Positions 9,260 through 17,326 of a DNA stretch of 57,630 nucleotides are shown in pieces. A program made the translations under genes and the position numbers. The stretch covers positions 1-57,630 of the forward strand of contig CANGJM010000019.1 in assembly GCA_947454525.1 (NCBI GenBank), in the 5' to 3' direction. How positions within the stretch are numbered: position 1 is the first letter of the stretch; each line of letters opens with the position of its first letter. The notes beneath the pieces were generated by a model that worked only from the letters and a program-made list of their open reading frames with translations, was not told where the DNA came from and did not search any database. Source of the DNA: Flavobacteriales bacterium. GTDB lineage: Bacteria > Bacteroidota > Bacteroidia > Flavobacteriales_D > Crocinitomicaceae.

Positions 9260-10228
9260 CTATTTTACTCTTAAACTTTTCCCCACTTGAAGAACAGTTG
9301 TTGGTTTAATTCCATTCAACGAACATATTTTCGAAACAGTAGTTCGATTTCTGTCAGCAATTTCCGTTAAGGTGTCTCCAGAACGGACTTGGTAATATTT
9401 CACTTGTGGTGCACGTACAACCACAGGTGGTGGAGTAACAGCCGTTGGTGTTTCCGCGGGATGCTCCTCGTAATAATCTGTCGGTTTGGCACCTGGACGA
9501 AAGAGTCCTTTGTGCACAAACAAGTTTTCATTCTTCAAAAATCGTTTGTCGAAATCAATGATTTCCTCTGGATTCATTGGCGCATCGTAAAAACGAATCT
9601 CAAAGTGCAAATGGGGTCCAAAGGAACGCCCTGTGTTTCCACCGAGTCCAATGGGGTCTCCAGCTTTCACTTCTTGATCTGGATAAACCAAAAACTTACT
9701 TAAATGGGCATGGAACGTTTCCAAGCCATTGCTGTGACGAAGGATTACGAGATTTCCGAATCCGCCATCATTGTATTTCGCGTAACGCACTTTTCCTGAC
9801 CATGTGGCATACACTGTATCACCCACGTTCAATCCGATGTCAATTCCATTGTGATACCTTCCGCTTCGATACCCATAACGCGAGGTCACAATTCCTTTGG
9901 TTGGCATGGAAAATCCATCATTTTGCTCATCATTCACACACAACCAAATCGTGTCCTTCAACTTGGACAAATCGTTTCGGCTTGTAAAACACACTTCATT
10001 GTTCCATGTCAGCGTAAAAGGCACATCCTGATCCTCCGTCATGATTTTATGAATGCGTGCATTCATAATTCCATCAAACTTAAAGGGATTATAGAGCGCC
10101 CACGTTTTGTTGGAGTAAATAATCACCTTTCCTATCTCTGTATCCACAGTATCCAACGCTCGTTGCGCGAATGCTTGAGAGCTTAAGCAAGCGAAGAAAA
10201 AAACAATATGTAGGATTTTACGGGTCAA
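9260..10228 (-). CDS. M23 metallopeptidase with C-terminal LysM
   Basis: This is a secreted peptidoglycan endopeptidase. A signal peptide ends SQAFAQ near residue 22. The LytM/M23 domain has the zinc-binding HNGID (H126, D130), HAH (173-175) and HLHFE (206-210), so all metal ligands are present. A proline-rich linker leads to one LysM repeat (about 278-322: YQVRSGDTLTEIADRN) for peptidoglycan binding. The start is TTG (10226-10228); there is no in-frame ATG at a sensible place, and a perfect -7 box lies 20 bases upstream. It leads the bamD/rpoZ/coaBC/porD/recN transcription unit, so it may couple wall hydrolysis to outer-membrane growth (inference). Confidence 0.9.
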   Translation of the reverse strand: MTRKILHIVFFFACLSSQAFAQRALDTVDTEIGKVIIYSNKTWALYNPFKFDGIMNARIHKIMTEDQDVPFTLTWNNEVCFTSRNDLSKLKDTIWLCVNDEQNDGFSMPTKGIVTSRYGYRSGRYHNGIDIGLNVGDTVYATWSGKVRYAKYNDGGFGNLVILRHSNGLETFHAHLSKFLVYPDQEVKAGDPIGLGGNTGRSFGPHLHFEIRFYDAPMNPEEIIDFDKRFLKNENLFVHKGLFRPGAKPTDYYEEHPAETPTAVTPPPVVVRAPQVKYYQVRSGDTLTEIADRNRTTVSKICSLNGIKPTTVLQVGKSLRVK

Positions 10229-10247
10229 GTTCGAAAAATAAGGATTC

Positions 10248-10255
10248 CAAAGATA
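10248..10255 (-). promoter_or_regulatory. -7 promoter box for M23/bamD operon
   Basis: On the minus strand the sequence reads TATCTTTG, a perfect match to the Bacteroidota -7 consensus TAnnTTTG. It lies 19 bases before the TTG start of the M23 gene, in the 38-base gap after the FKBP gene. No clear -33 TTG is seen at the right distance, so strength is uncertain. Confidence 0.55.
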
Positions 10256-10266
10256 GTGAATTCCTT

Positions 10267-11145
10267 TTACATGGCCCTGATATCCATGATTTCAATATTG
10301 TAAAACACTTGCTCATTTGGCTTCACCAAATCCGCATATCCGCGTGCACCATAAGCTTGCGGTGCATCCAAAATAATGAAATAACGCTCGCCTTTTTTTG
10401 CATTCTTCATGATTTTTCTCAATCCTGGAACAATGGTTTTTTGACCAGGTGTGTATTTCAATGGATAATTCCCCAAACGTGTGTTCATGACAGACGCTTT
10501 CGATTCCGTAGATACCATTGCATGAAAGGACAACTCCTTACTTGGATCTTTCGCTAAACTACTGCCTTCACCATCTTTGATTTTCCATGAAGTGATTCCT
10601 TCACTATGAATACTTGGCGTTATAAGCGCTACGACTTTTACATAAAGCCAATTCGCTGAGTTTGCTGGAATAACTCCTTTGATTTCTTTGCTACCCAAAG
10701 CCAATTCTGCTGGAATTTCCACTTTCACAAAATCCCCAGGCGTCAATTCTTGAAGCGCAAGATCCCAACCGGGAGTTTGCATGTTGTATCCAATGACAAA
10801 CGGAATAAACGGCATGTTGATGCGGTTATTCCCATCAACAATCTTTCCATCCGGCAAAGCCAAACGGTAGTCGATTAACGCCATCTCCCCTTTCTTCAAT
10901 TTTCTGCCTTTTCCTTTCAAGATCCATTTGATCACGAGTCCATTTGAAAAGGTTTTTACATCTGCCACCTTGCCTTTCTCGAAGGACTTCAGGTTGTCTT
11001 TTGTCGATTTAAATTCCTTTTCGATTTCATCCGACTTCTTTAAGGGTTTCTGGATGTCCTTTTTAACGGGATTCGTTTTCTTTCCGGACGTGGTGTGACA
11101 GGCGGTCAACGACAGGACCAATAGGCAGAGAATAATTCGATTCAT
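10267..11145 (-). CDS. Lipoprotein with two FKBP-type peptidyl-prolyl isomerase domains
   Basis: The signal ends SLTAC (cysteine 16), marking an envelope lipoprotein. Two FKBP-like domains follow a lysine-rich linker: the first (about 60-165) has KKGEMALIDYRLALPDGKIVD, FVIGYNMQTPGWDLALQELTPGDFVKVEIPAELALGS; the second (about 175-292) is more divergent but has TIVPGLRKIMKNAKKGERYFIILDAPQAYGARGY and a closing VFYNIEIMDI strand. FKBPs speed proline isomerisation and act as folding helpers. Its start overlaps the stop of the single-FKBP gene upstream, and both follow a DHH phosphoesterase, an order known around gldI in flavobacteria. Confidence 0.85.
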   Translation of the reverse strand: MNRIILCLLVLSLTACHTTSGKKTNPVKKDIQKPLKKSDEIEKEFKSTKDNLKSFEKGKVADVKTFSNGLVIKWILKGKGRKLKKGEMALIDYRLALPDGKIVDGNNRINMPFIPFVIGYNMQTPGWDLALQELTPGDFVKVEIPAELALGSKEIKGVIPANSANWLYVKVVALITPSIHSEGITSWKIKDGEGSSLAKDPSKELSFHAMVSTESKASVMNTRLGNYPLKYTPGQKTIVPGLRKIMKNAKKGERYFIILDAPQAYGARGYADLVKPNEQVFYNIEIMDIRAM

Positions 11146-11669
11146 TACTTAATATCAATTAGTTGAAGATCAATATACAATACACTTTGCGGTGGGATTT
11201 TCATTCGATCTCCTAAAAGTCCGTGTCCCAAATAACTTGGAAGGATTAATTTTGCTTTATCTCCTTTCATCATGAGTTGCAAGGCTTCATGAATTCCCGT
11301 TTCTTTTTCACTTTTGGCAATCACCACTCGTTCGATTTCATCTTTGGCTGTTTCATAGCACACACGTCCATCTAACAACTCAATTCTCACTCGAATAATC
11401 GCTTCCTGTCCTACTTTCGCTAGATCCGGTCCAATTCCGTGGAAGTAACGCATGAAACGCAATCCAGATTCACTTTTTACGGAATCCATTTTCAATTCTT
11501 GGTGATGTGCCAAGAAAAGCTTGATTTTAATCTCTTCTCGTGCGTTCAATTCCTGATTAAAATCTACCGAATGCGCTGTCCCCCACTTTTTCGCTGTGGA
11601 ATCCTTCGTTTTTTCCGCTCGACAAGCGATCAAACTAATGAAAAGAAATAAATAGAGTAAGCGGATCAT
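11145..11669 (-). CDS. FKBP-type lipoprotein, GldI-like
   Basis: The signal ends SLIAC (cysteine 16). A single FKBP domain covers roughly residues 60-174: GLRFMRYFHGIGPDLAKVGQEAIIRVRIELLDGRVCYE, then IHEALQLMMKGDKAKLILPSYLGHGLLGD and a final LYIDLQLIDI strand. Size, lipid anchor and position after a DHH phosphoesterase gene resemble GldI, the gliding-motility peptidyl-prolyl isomerase of Flavobacterium, but I cannot separate GldI from other envelope FKBPs by eye. It overlaps the DHH gene by four bases and the two-domain FKBP gene by one base. Confidence 0.82.
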   Translation of the reverse strand: MIRLLYLFLFISLIACRAEKTKDSTAKKWGTAHSVDFNQELNAREEIKIKLFLAHHQELKMDSVKSESGLRFMRYFHGIGPDLAKVGQEAIIRVRIELLDGRVCYETAKDEIERVVIAKSEKETGIHEALQLMMKGDKAKLILPSYLGHGLLGDRMKIPPQSVLYIDLQLIDIK

Positions 11670-12655
11670 TTCACTGGTGTTAACTCTTCCACTAACGAAC
11701 GGAAGCGGTCAATTGTTACAGTTAAGGTCTCATTTGAAAATCCACCAGCGGCATATTGATGTCCGCCACCCATGAAATGTTTCGCTGAAAATTCATTCAC
11801 AAAGTACTTTCCTTTGGATCGGAACGAAATTTTTATTCCGTCCTCGTGCTCTACAAAAAATGCAGCAATGGAAATTCCTTCGATGGATAAAATGACATTC
11901 ACCAATCCTTCTGTATCGCCTTTTTGGTAGTGAAAACGGTGTAATTCATCCAAAGTTAAACTGATTAATCCGATAGGTAAGCCAGGGAAAAGCTCTAGTT
12001 TTTCAGCGATGGCGTAGCCTCTCAATTGCAATCGAGAAACCGTATTCACATCGTAAATCGCTTCGTGAATATCGACATGGTTGACGCCAATTTTCAACAA
12101 ATAAGCCAAAACCTCGTGTGTTTTCGCTTTCACTGATGGAAAACGGAAGGATCCCGTATCTGTTAACATTCCAAGGTAAATTCCTTTTCCAACAGCAATG
12201 TCAAGTTGATGAATGTAGCCCATTTCTTCGATGCATTCAAAGATCAACTGAGCGGTGGAACACACATCTGGACGTGAAATGGTGATTTGACAAAAATCCT
12301 GCGGATGTGGATGGTGGTCGATCATGACTTTCGTTGCTGGAAAATCCAACACAAACGATTCCATGTCCTTTCCTACTCGACCTGCACCATTGTAATCCAA
12401 ACAATACAAGGTATTGAAGTCTGCTACATTTTGGTGGAATCCTTGATCGAAAATGGAGTAATCGACATCCTTCAAGAAAGGCAGCAAGAAATCTGCCGGA
12501 CGATCAGGAATGACTACATGTGCTTCTTTTCCTAAATTTTTCAAGAAGAAATACCATGAAACAACACTCCCAATGGCATCACCATCGGGAGATTTATGTG
12601 TTGTAATTAAAGCTTTTTGGCTTTTATCAATATGTAAGCGAAGTGCATCTGTCAT
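11666..12655 (-). CDS. DHH/DHHA1 phosphoesterase, NrnA-like
   Basis: This 329-residue protein has the DHH family metal motifs in order: DGDAIGS at 24-30, the LDYNGAGRVG block, DHHPHP, and DTGSFRF, followed by the DHHA1 substrate motif GGGHQYAAGG near residue 300. Members degrade short oligonucleotides (nanoRNA) and the sulfur by-product pAp; both activities are cytoplasmic. It is probably the first gene of a unit with the two FKBP lipoproteins. Its own -7 box overlaps the stop codon of the gene upstream and lies only four bases from the ATG. Confidence 0.9.
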   Translation of the reverse strand: MTDALRLHIDKSQKALITTHKSPDGDAIGSVVSWYFFLKNLGKEAHVVIPDRPADFLLPFLKDVDYSIFDQGFHQNVADFNTLYCLDYNGAGRVGKDMESFVLDFPATKVMIDHHPHPQDFCQITISRPDVCSTAQLIFECIEEMGYIHQLDIAVGKGIYLGMLTDTGSFRFPSVKAKTHEVLAYLLKIGVNHVDIHEAIYDVNTVSRLQLRGYAIAEKLELFPGLPIGLISLTLDELHRFHYQKGDTEGLVNVILSIEGISIAAFFVEHEDGIKISFRSKGKYFVNEFSAKHFMGGGHQYAAGGFSNETLTVTIDRFRSLVEELTPVK

Positions 12656-12659
12656 GCAA

Positions 12660-12667
12660 CAAAGTTA
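12660..12667 (-). promoter_or_regulatory. -7 promoter box of DHH gene, overlapping upstream stop codon
   Basis: The minus strand reads TAACTTTG, a perfect TAnnTTTG box. Its first three bases are the TAA stop of the thioredoxin-family gene, and it ends four bases before the ATG of the DHH gene. At normal spacing transcription would begin at or next to the start codon. Confidence 0.5.
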
Positions 12668-14221
12668 ATTGTTCTGCTGCATGTGTTCAGCTTCTTCTTT
12701 ATCTTCTTGAAATAATTTTGGTAAATCTTTCTTTCCTTGCAAGTTATCCATCAAATCTTCTAATTGAGAAATGGATAAATTTTTCGCGATGATTTTCTTG
12801 TCCTTATCTAAAACGAAAATTCTTGGAGTCGAATATAAATCATACGTTGTTTGGAAATTCAAGGATTCCAACGTTGTCGGTTTGCCTTTTTCTCCAGCAT
12901 AGACAGGAACCAATTTCTCCGGAGTTGCTTTCGCTACTTCATAAATACTATTGGTCACAGCCACATTGATAAAGTTCATGTTATTCTCACGGATGTACTT
13001 TTTCCAAGATTCAAAGTCTTTACCGATTCCTTTTCCAACGGCGTATACCTCGATGTTGCGGTTTTTAAATTTCTCGTTGTACAAAGTCACCAACTTCGGT
13101 GTTACTTTTTTACAATGTCCACATTCTGGATCCCAGAAATACAAAATCGTGTATTCAGATTTCAGTGAATAGAAGTCCAACCATTTCGTGTCTGACGTAT
13201 CGCGAAGAATTAAGTTATATGGCTTTGCACCAACAACCAAGTTCATTTTCCATTTCAAGTCCTTGCAAAGCTCTTCAAATTTATCCTCTGCGACCCAAGT
13301 TGCTGGAGATTTCCCCGTGGATGGATCGGTTGTACAGAAGTAGCGATTCAACATGTAAATGTATACTTTGTCCATTCCCATGATTTGACTCTTTCCAAAT
13401 GTTGAAGCAATCCAACCAACGCTGTATTCATACATTTTTGATTTCGGATCTAATCCATCACAGAATTTGAATGCATATTTAATGATGGTATCCCAATGTT
13501 GAACCATCATGTTTTTCCCAAAATAGAATTCCAATTTATTGTGGAAAATGGGGTTATTCACCAATGCATCTGTTTTTAAATCAACGTTATCCCAGTAATG
13601 TTCGAAGTAATATTTGTAACGGAAGTTTGAATCGATCACTTCTCCTTTTTCGTTTTTAGGCATCTCAGGCACAACCACATCAAGGGACATTTTTACGATT
13701 TTCCCTACAAGCATGGAGGCATTCGTTGCTACGATGTTTTTCTGGTAATCGTCCACTTCTTTATTCAATGCATCGATGGCCACACTTAATGTTTTGTACT
13801 CTTCATCTGTATCCTTCAATTTTGCACGCTGTTCCGCCAATTTATTCGCTTCTCCCTTTTTCGCACTGATGTATTTAACATAAGGAATAAAGATTTTATT
13901 TTCTTCGGATTTTTTAATCACCAAATTTGCCATGAAATCTGGACCTTTCGTTTCCAAGTGAATTTCTTCGTTGTTGTACACGAACTCAAAATATTTTTGT
14001 CCCGGTAACAACAATCCAACGATTCCAGGTTTTTGCTTTTTTCCATCAAAAACAACTTCGCCGTTTTTCATTTGAGCCGTGTCCGCATAATTCAAACGCG
14101 ATCCAAAGTATTTAATTAAAAACACCGTCGTGTCCTTTTGTCCTTCAACTTTCAAACGTATTTTTTGCGCGTATGTCATTGACGCACAAGCCAAAAACAA
14201 AAATGTAAGAATATTTTTCAT
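12665..14221 (-). CDS. Secreted thioredoxin-fold protein with DUF4369-like N-terminus
   Basis: A signal peptide ends SMTYAQ near residue 19. The first 100 residues are beta-rich and resemble DUF4369, a domain that often precedes thioredoxin in Bacteroidota. A helical middle follows, and a C-terminal thioredoxin-like domain from about 335 has the active site CGHC (C367, C370) in YFWDPECGHCKKVTPKL. The late cis-proline region (STPRIFVLD) is present. It is therefore probably a periplasmic or surface thiol-disulfide oxidoreductase of the TlpA/ResA class; the substrate is unknown. A 111-base gap separates it from miaA upstream. Confidence 0.82.
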   Translation of the reverse strand: MKNILTFLFLACASMTYAQKIRLKVEGQKDTTVFLIKYFGSRLNYADTAQMKNGEVVFDGKKQKPGIVGLLLPGQKYFEFVYNNEEIHLETKGPDFMANLVIKKSEENKIFIPYVKYISAKKGEANKLAEQRAKLKDTDEEYKTLSVAIDALNKEVDDYQKNIVATNASMLVGKIVKMSLDVVVPEMPKNEKGEVIDSNFRYKYYFEHYWDNVDLKTDALVNNPIFHNKLEFYFGKNMMVQHWDTIIKYAFKFCDGLDPKSKMYEYSVGWIASTFGKSQIMGMDKVYIYMLNRYFCTTDPSTGKSPATWVAEDKFEELCKDLKWKMNLVVGAKPYNLILRDTSDTKWLDFYSLKSEYTILYFWDPECGHCKKVTPKLVTLYNEKFKNRNIEVYAVGKGIGKDFESWKKYIRENNMNFINVAVTNSIYEVAKATPEKLVPVYAGEKGKPTTLESLNFQTTYDLYSTPRIFVLDKDKKIIAKNLSISQLEDLMDNLQGKKDLPKLFQEDKEEAEHMQQNN

Positions 14222-14332
14222 AGGTATTTGTAAGTTTTATGTTACGAATATGCCTTTAATTTAGCTAGTTGATCTTTTTTTAACATTTCTTTAACCAAAG
14301 GAATTTGAATCAATTCAGCGATCTGAACATAT

Positions 14333-15232
14333 TCATTGCCGCGTCACCTGTTCGAAGAGTGATTCCTGTGCATAGGGATTCAATTCCACCAAATCATCGT
14401 AACGTTTTAACCAGGTAAGTTGACGTTTTGCATAATTGCGGGTATGCTGTTTGATTTTATCTACTGCTTCATCGAAATTGCATTCATTTTCCCAGTAGCG
14501 AAAGAACTCCGAATACCCAACGGTGTTCAATGCTTTTAAATTTCGAAGGGGGAATAAGGCTTTTGCTTCTTGAAACAAACCTGCTTCGATCATGAAATCA
14601 ACGCGTTGATCAATGCGTTCATATAAATCTGAGCGATTCCAAGCTATGCCGTAGCGCACAATGTCATAATCGTATTTCACTATTCCTTTCCGGGATTCTG
14701 AAAACGGTTTCTGTGTAAGCTCAATGACTTCCAATGCGCGAATGAGTCGAACCGGATTGAGCGTATCCACTTCCGAAAAATAGACGGGATCCAAGCGCGC
14801 CAATTCGTTTTGTAAAAATTCAAGTCCCTCGGTTTCATGCAACGCAATCCATTTTTCCTGAACTTTTTTATCGTGGGGTATTTCGTCTAACCCAAGAGTC
14901 AAAGCATCGATGAACATTCCGGAGCCTCCGACGATCACTGCCGCTTGATTTCGAGCTAAGAGATCATCCAAAACCGGCTTCGCTTCTTGTGCGTATTGAC
15001 TCGCAGAAACCTCGTTGTGAATCGAATGAGAATGAACAAAATGATGTTTGACTTGCGCTAATTCCTCTGGAGTAGGTTTGGCTGTGCCGATAGACATTTC
15101 CTGATAAAATTGACGGGAATCGGCAGAGATAATTTCCGTTTGAAACTTTTTTGCAAGCTGGATAGCCAGCGTGGTTTTTCCAGAAGCTGTTGGACCTTGA
15201 ACAATGAAAACTTTACCTTTTACGTCAGACAT
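14333..15232 (-). CDS. miaA: tRNA dimethylallyltransferase MiaA
   Basis: MiaA adds a dimethylallyl group to A37 of tRNAs that read UNN codons. The P-loop GPTASGKTT is at residues 13-21; the SADSRQFYQEMSIGTAKPT block, GGSGMFIDAL, LNPVRLIRALEV and the C-terminal NTVGYSEFF and QHTRNYAKRQLTWLKR blocks are all present, so the enzyme appears complete at 299 residues. It immediately follows the lytic transglycosylase gene with no spacer, indicating a shared transcript. Confidence 0.95.
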   Translation of the reverse strand: MSDVKGKVFIVQGPTASGKTTLAIQLAKKFQTEIISADSRQFYQEMSIGTAKPTPEELAQVKHHFVHSHSIHNEVSASQYAQEAKPVLDDLLARNQAAVIVGGSGMFIDALTLGLDEIPHDKKVQEKWIALHETEGLEFLQNELARLDPVYFSEVDTLNPVRLIRALEVIELTQKPFSESRKGIVKYDYDIVRYGIAWNRSDLYERIDQRVDFMIEAGLFQEAKALFPLRNLKALNTVGYSEFFRYWENECNFDEAVDKIKQHTRNYAKRQLTWLKRYDDLVELNPYAQESLFEQVTRQ

Positions 15233-16579
15233 TTACTTCCAGGACGTATAAATTGCGAATACTTTTTTCACATAGGAAACTGCGTGTCCACGGTACGCTC
15301 CACAGCGTACATGTTCGGAACGGTAATATTTTGGTTCATCGAGGTGACGTACCATTTCCTCAACGTTTCCATCCCAGATTAGTGGATTCAATCCAGTTGC
15401 ACGCGCCAAGCTTTGAGCATCCTCGATGTGACATGGTCCAGCGTTGTAGGACGCAAGCGTAAACTTCAGGCGTTGTTCCGGATCTGGAACCGCTTTCCAC
15501 ATGTTAAATGTTCGATTCAATAAACGCATTCCACCTGCAATTTGAACTTCAGGAGTCGACCCAGGGAAAACTCCACAGCTCGGACCCGTATTCGGCATGA
15601 ATTGCATCATTCCATAAGCACCACCGAATCCACGTGCATTTGGATTGAAACGGGATTCTTTGAAAGCTACTGCCGCAATGATTTTCCAGTCCCAAGCATA
15701 TTTTTTAGCAACGGACTTAAACACATCATCAAACGGAGATAGGTGTCCTTTTTTCGTAATATAAAATTCGACTGGTTTCGTATCCAAGTAATCAAAATAG
15801 CGTTTTTTCAGATCGGTGTAGGCTGGAGATGCACAATAGGACAGCAAGAACTCGTCCAATTTCTTCATTAATTCTGGACTATTCAAGCGCAAACCGAACG
15901 CAATTTTTTGTTGAAAAGAGATGCGTGTATCGATATTCAGGTTTGGATGCATCTCCTTACTGATACGTGCCAAGTTTTCGTGTGCAATGGTAAAAGGAAT
16001 CACGTTATTCGCAACCATTTCAATTAAATCCTCCGTGATGGGATTATCCGTTTTGTAGCGAATGTTGATGCGTGCACCGATTTCATCTTGAAGATCCGTT
16101 AAACGTCGAGAGAAAGGGGAATTTTTTCGAACACAAACCGTTTGATTTGCCAATTCAGCTGGTTCTTTGATTAAGGTATCATTCGATCGTTGCACCAAAA
16201 CTTGGTGTGTGTAGTAGTATGGAGTCGAATAAGCGAGTCTTTTTTCATCCTCAAGTGAAACCACTAAATTGGAAGCAATGACATCACCTTCACCGTTATT
16301 GAGTAAGCGTTGAAAGTCTTTGGTGTCGGTGATTACCTTCACCTCCATTTTTATTCCTTGAGATTTACAGAAGGAATCCATGATTTCGTATTCGAATCCA
16401 AGTCGTTTTCCTCGGTATTCAAAAAAGGAAAGGGAACTATTTTCTGTAAGGATGGTTAATTTTCCTTTTTTCTGAATTTCTTTGAAGTCAATTTTCACTG
16501 CAGGACCAACAGGTTTATCCCCACAGGAAACTAAAATCATGACAATCAATAAAGTAGTCCATGTTAGACGCATGTGCAC
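15233..16579 (-). CDS. mltF: MltF-like membrane-bound lytic transglycosylase
   Basis: A lipoprotein signal ends LVSC (cysteine 19). Residues about 35-265 form a substrate-binding-protein (SBP_bac_3) domain, and a C-terminal SLT lytic transglycosylase domain (about 290-430) has the catalytic glutamate E308 in AFKESRF, GGAYGMMQFMP and LASYNAGP. The same domain order defines E. coli MltF, which cleaves peptidoglycan strands with a regulatory N-terminal domain. It is divergent from the DUF3276 gene. ATGs at 16579 and 16573 (third codon) are both possible starts. Confidence 0.9.
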   Translation of the reverse strand: MHMRLTWTTLLIVMILVSCGDKPVGPAVKIDFKEIQKKGKLTILTENSSLSFFEYRGKRLGFEYEIMDSFCKSQGIKMEVKVITDTKDFQRLLNNGEGDVIASNLVVSLEDEKRLAYSTPYYYTHQVLVQRSNDTLIKEPAELANQTVCVRKNSPFSRRLTDLQDEIGARINIRYKTDNPITEDLIEMVANNVIPFTIAHENLARISKEMHPNLNIDTRISFQQKIAFGLRLNSPELMKKLDEFLLSYCASPAYTDLKKRYFDYLDTKPVEFYITKKGHLSPFDDVFKSVAKKYAWDWKIIAAVAFKESRFNPNARGFGGAYGMMQFMPNTGPSCGVFPGSTPEVQIAGGMRLLNRTFNMWKAVPDPEQRLKFTLASYNAGPCHIEDAQSLARATGLNPLIWDGNVEEMVRHLDEPKYYRSEHVRCGAYRGHAVSYVKKVFAIYTSWK

Positions 16580-16640
16580 TTTTTTATATAAGTTCTTCTC
16601 TACGAAACATCTAAGATAAAGTTACGCGTAATTTTGAACA

Positions 16641-16672
16641 TTTGGTTTATTTCAAAAATAAATAGATATTTG
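16641..16672 (+). promoter_or_regulatory. Probable promoter of DUF3276 gene
   Basis: TTTG at 16641-16644 and GATATTTG at 16665-16672 are separated by 20 bases, close to the Bacteroidota consensus TTTG-N19-21-TAnnTTTG with one mismatch in the -7 box. The gene starts 18 bases downstream, a normal leader length. Confidence 0.4.
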
Positions 16673-16690
16673 ACACTCAAATGATTGTGT

Positions 16691-16945
16691 ATGAGCAATG
16701 AACAAAACGAAATGTACTCAAAAGTTGTCCGTGCTGGAAAGCGGACTTATTTTTTTGACATCAAAGCAACAAAGGGAAATGATTTATACATTACGTTAAC
16801 CGAGAGCAAAAAGACATTTGGCGACGAGGGTGACGGTAACTATCAGAAGCACAAGATTTTCCTATACAAAGAGGATTTCGAGAAATTCAGAGAGGGTTTA
16901 GACGATGTACTAGCAAAAATCGAAGAATTAAAATCTCAGCAATAA
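16691..16945 (+). CDS. DUF3276 (PUR family) nucleic-acid-binding protein
   Basis: This 84-residue protein reads MSNEQNEMYSKVVRAGKRTYFFDIKATKGNDLYITLTESKK, then HKIFLYKEDFEKFREGLDDVLAKI, which matches DUF3276, the bacterial relative of Pur-alpha; the Borrelia homologue binds single-stranded DNA and RNA. Such proteins are near-universal in Bacteroidota, where the role is unclear. The ATG at 16691 is preferred to a TTG six bases earlier. Transcription from here would read into tRNA-Val, although the tRNA has its own promoter. Confidence 0.85.
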   Translation: MSNEQNEMYSKVVRAGKRTYFFDIKATKGNDLYITLTESKKTFGDEGDGNYQKHKIFLYKEDFEKFREGLDDVLAKIEELKSQQ

Positions 16946-16961
16946 TTTTTTCAAAAAAGAC

Positions 16962-16991
16962 TTGCAGAATTAAAAAGTATGCCTATCTTTG
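16962..16991 (+). promoter_or_regulatory. Promoter of tRNA-Val
   Basis: TTG at 16962-16964 and a perfect -7 box TATCTTTG at 16984-16991 are 19 bases apart, matching the Bacteroidota sigma consensus at both elements. The tRNA begins 17 bases after the box, as expected for a short 5' leader. Confidence 0.75.
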
Positions 16992-17007
16992 CACTCATAA
17001 ATCACAA

Positions 17008-17082
17008 GGGAGTTTAGCTCAGTTGGTTTAGAGCATCTGCCTTACAAGCAGAGGGTCGGGGGTTCGAATCCCTCAACTCCCA
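17008..17082 (+). tRNA. tRNA-Val(TAC)
   Basis: The 75-base sequence folds as a full cloverleaf: acceptor GGGAGTT/AACTCCC, D-stem GCTC/GAGC, anticodon stem TCTGC/GCAGA with loop CTTACAA (anticodon TAC, valine), a five-base variable loop, and T-arm GGGGG-TTCGAAT-CCCTC with one G-T pair. The discriminator is A at 17082. CCA is not encoded (the next bases are CAG), so it must be added enzymatically. Confidence 0.96.
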
Positions 17083-17088
17083 CAGAGA

Positions 17089-17121
17089 AACCCAGTAATC
17101 TTAATAGATACTGGGTTTTTT
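17089..17121 (+). terminator. Rho-independent terminator after tRNA-Val
   Basis: AACCCAGTA (17089-17097) pairs perfectly with TACTGGGTT (17109-17117) around an 11-base loop, running into a T tract at 17116-17121. Confidence 0.85.
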
Positions 17122-17237
17122 CTTGTTCTCAATTTTTTGTGGAATTCTCAAAAATTGTGAAAATTGGTAGATTTTGACCCAAAAAGGACGGTTGCTTGCA
17201 AATTCTGAACCTGTTAGATGCCACAATCTTAATTAGA

Positions 17238-17303
17238 ATGGCAACACTTCAACTAGACCTTGACAGGAGAAGAAAGAAAGTAGCTGACACCTAACCAATA
17301 TGC
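17238..17303 (+). pseudogene. Decayed N-terminus of a tyrosine-type integrase (probable)
   Basis: From an ATG at 17238 the frame reads MATLQLDLDRRRKKVADT, a stop (17292-17294), then PICK. Many Bacteroidota site-specific integrases begin MAT-x-(5-6)-D-x-RR-x-KK...TYPI(K), so the stop falls where that tyrosine is expected and proline-isoleucine follows in frame. Nothing integrase-like remains beyond. Its place 155 bases downstream of a tRNA gene, the usual site for integrative elements, supports the reading. The match is short, so chance is not excluded. Confidence 0.45.
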
Positions 17304-17326
17304 AAGAAATACCTGAGTCGATTTAA

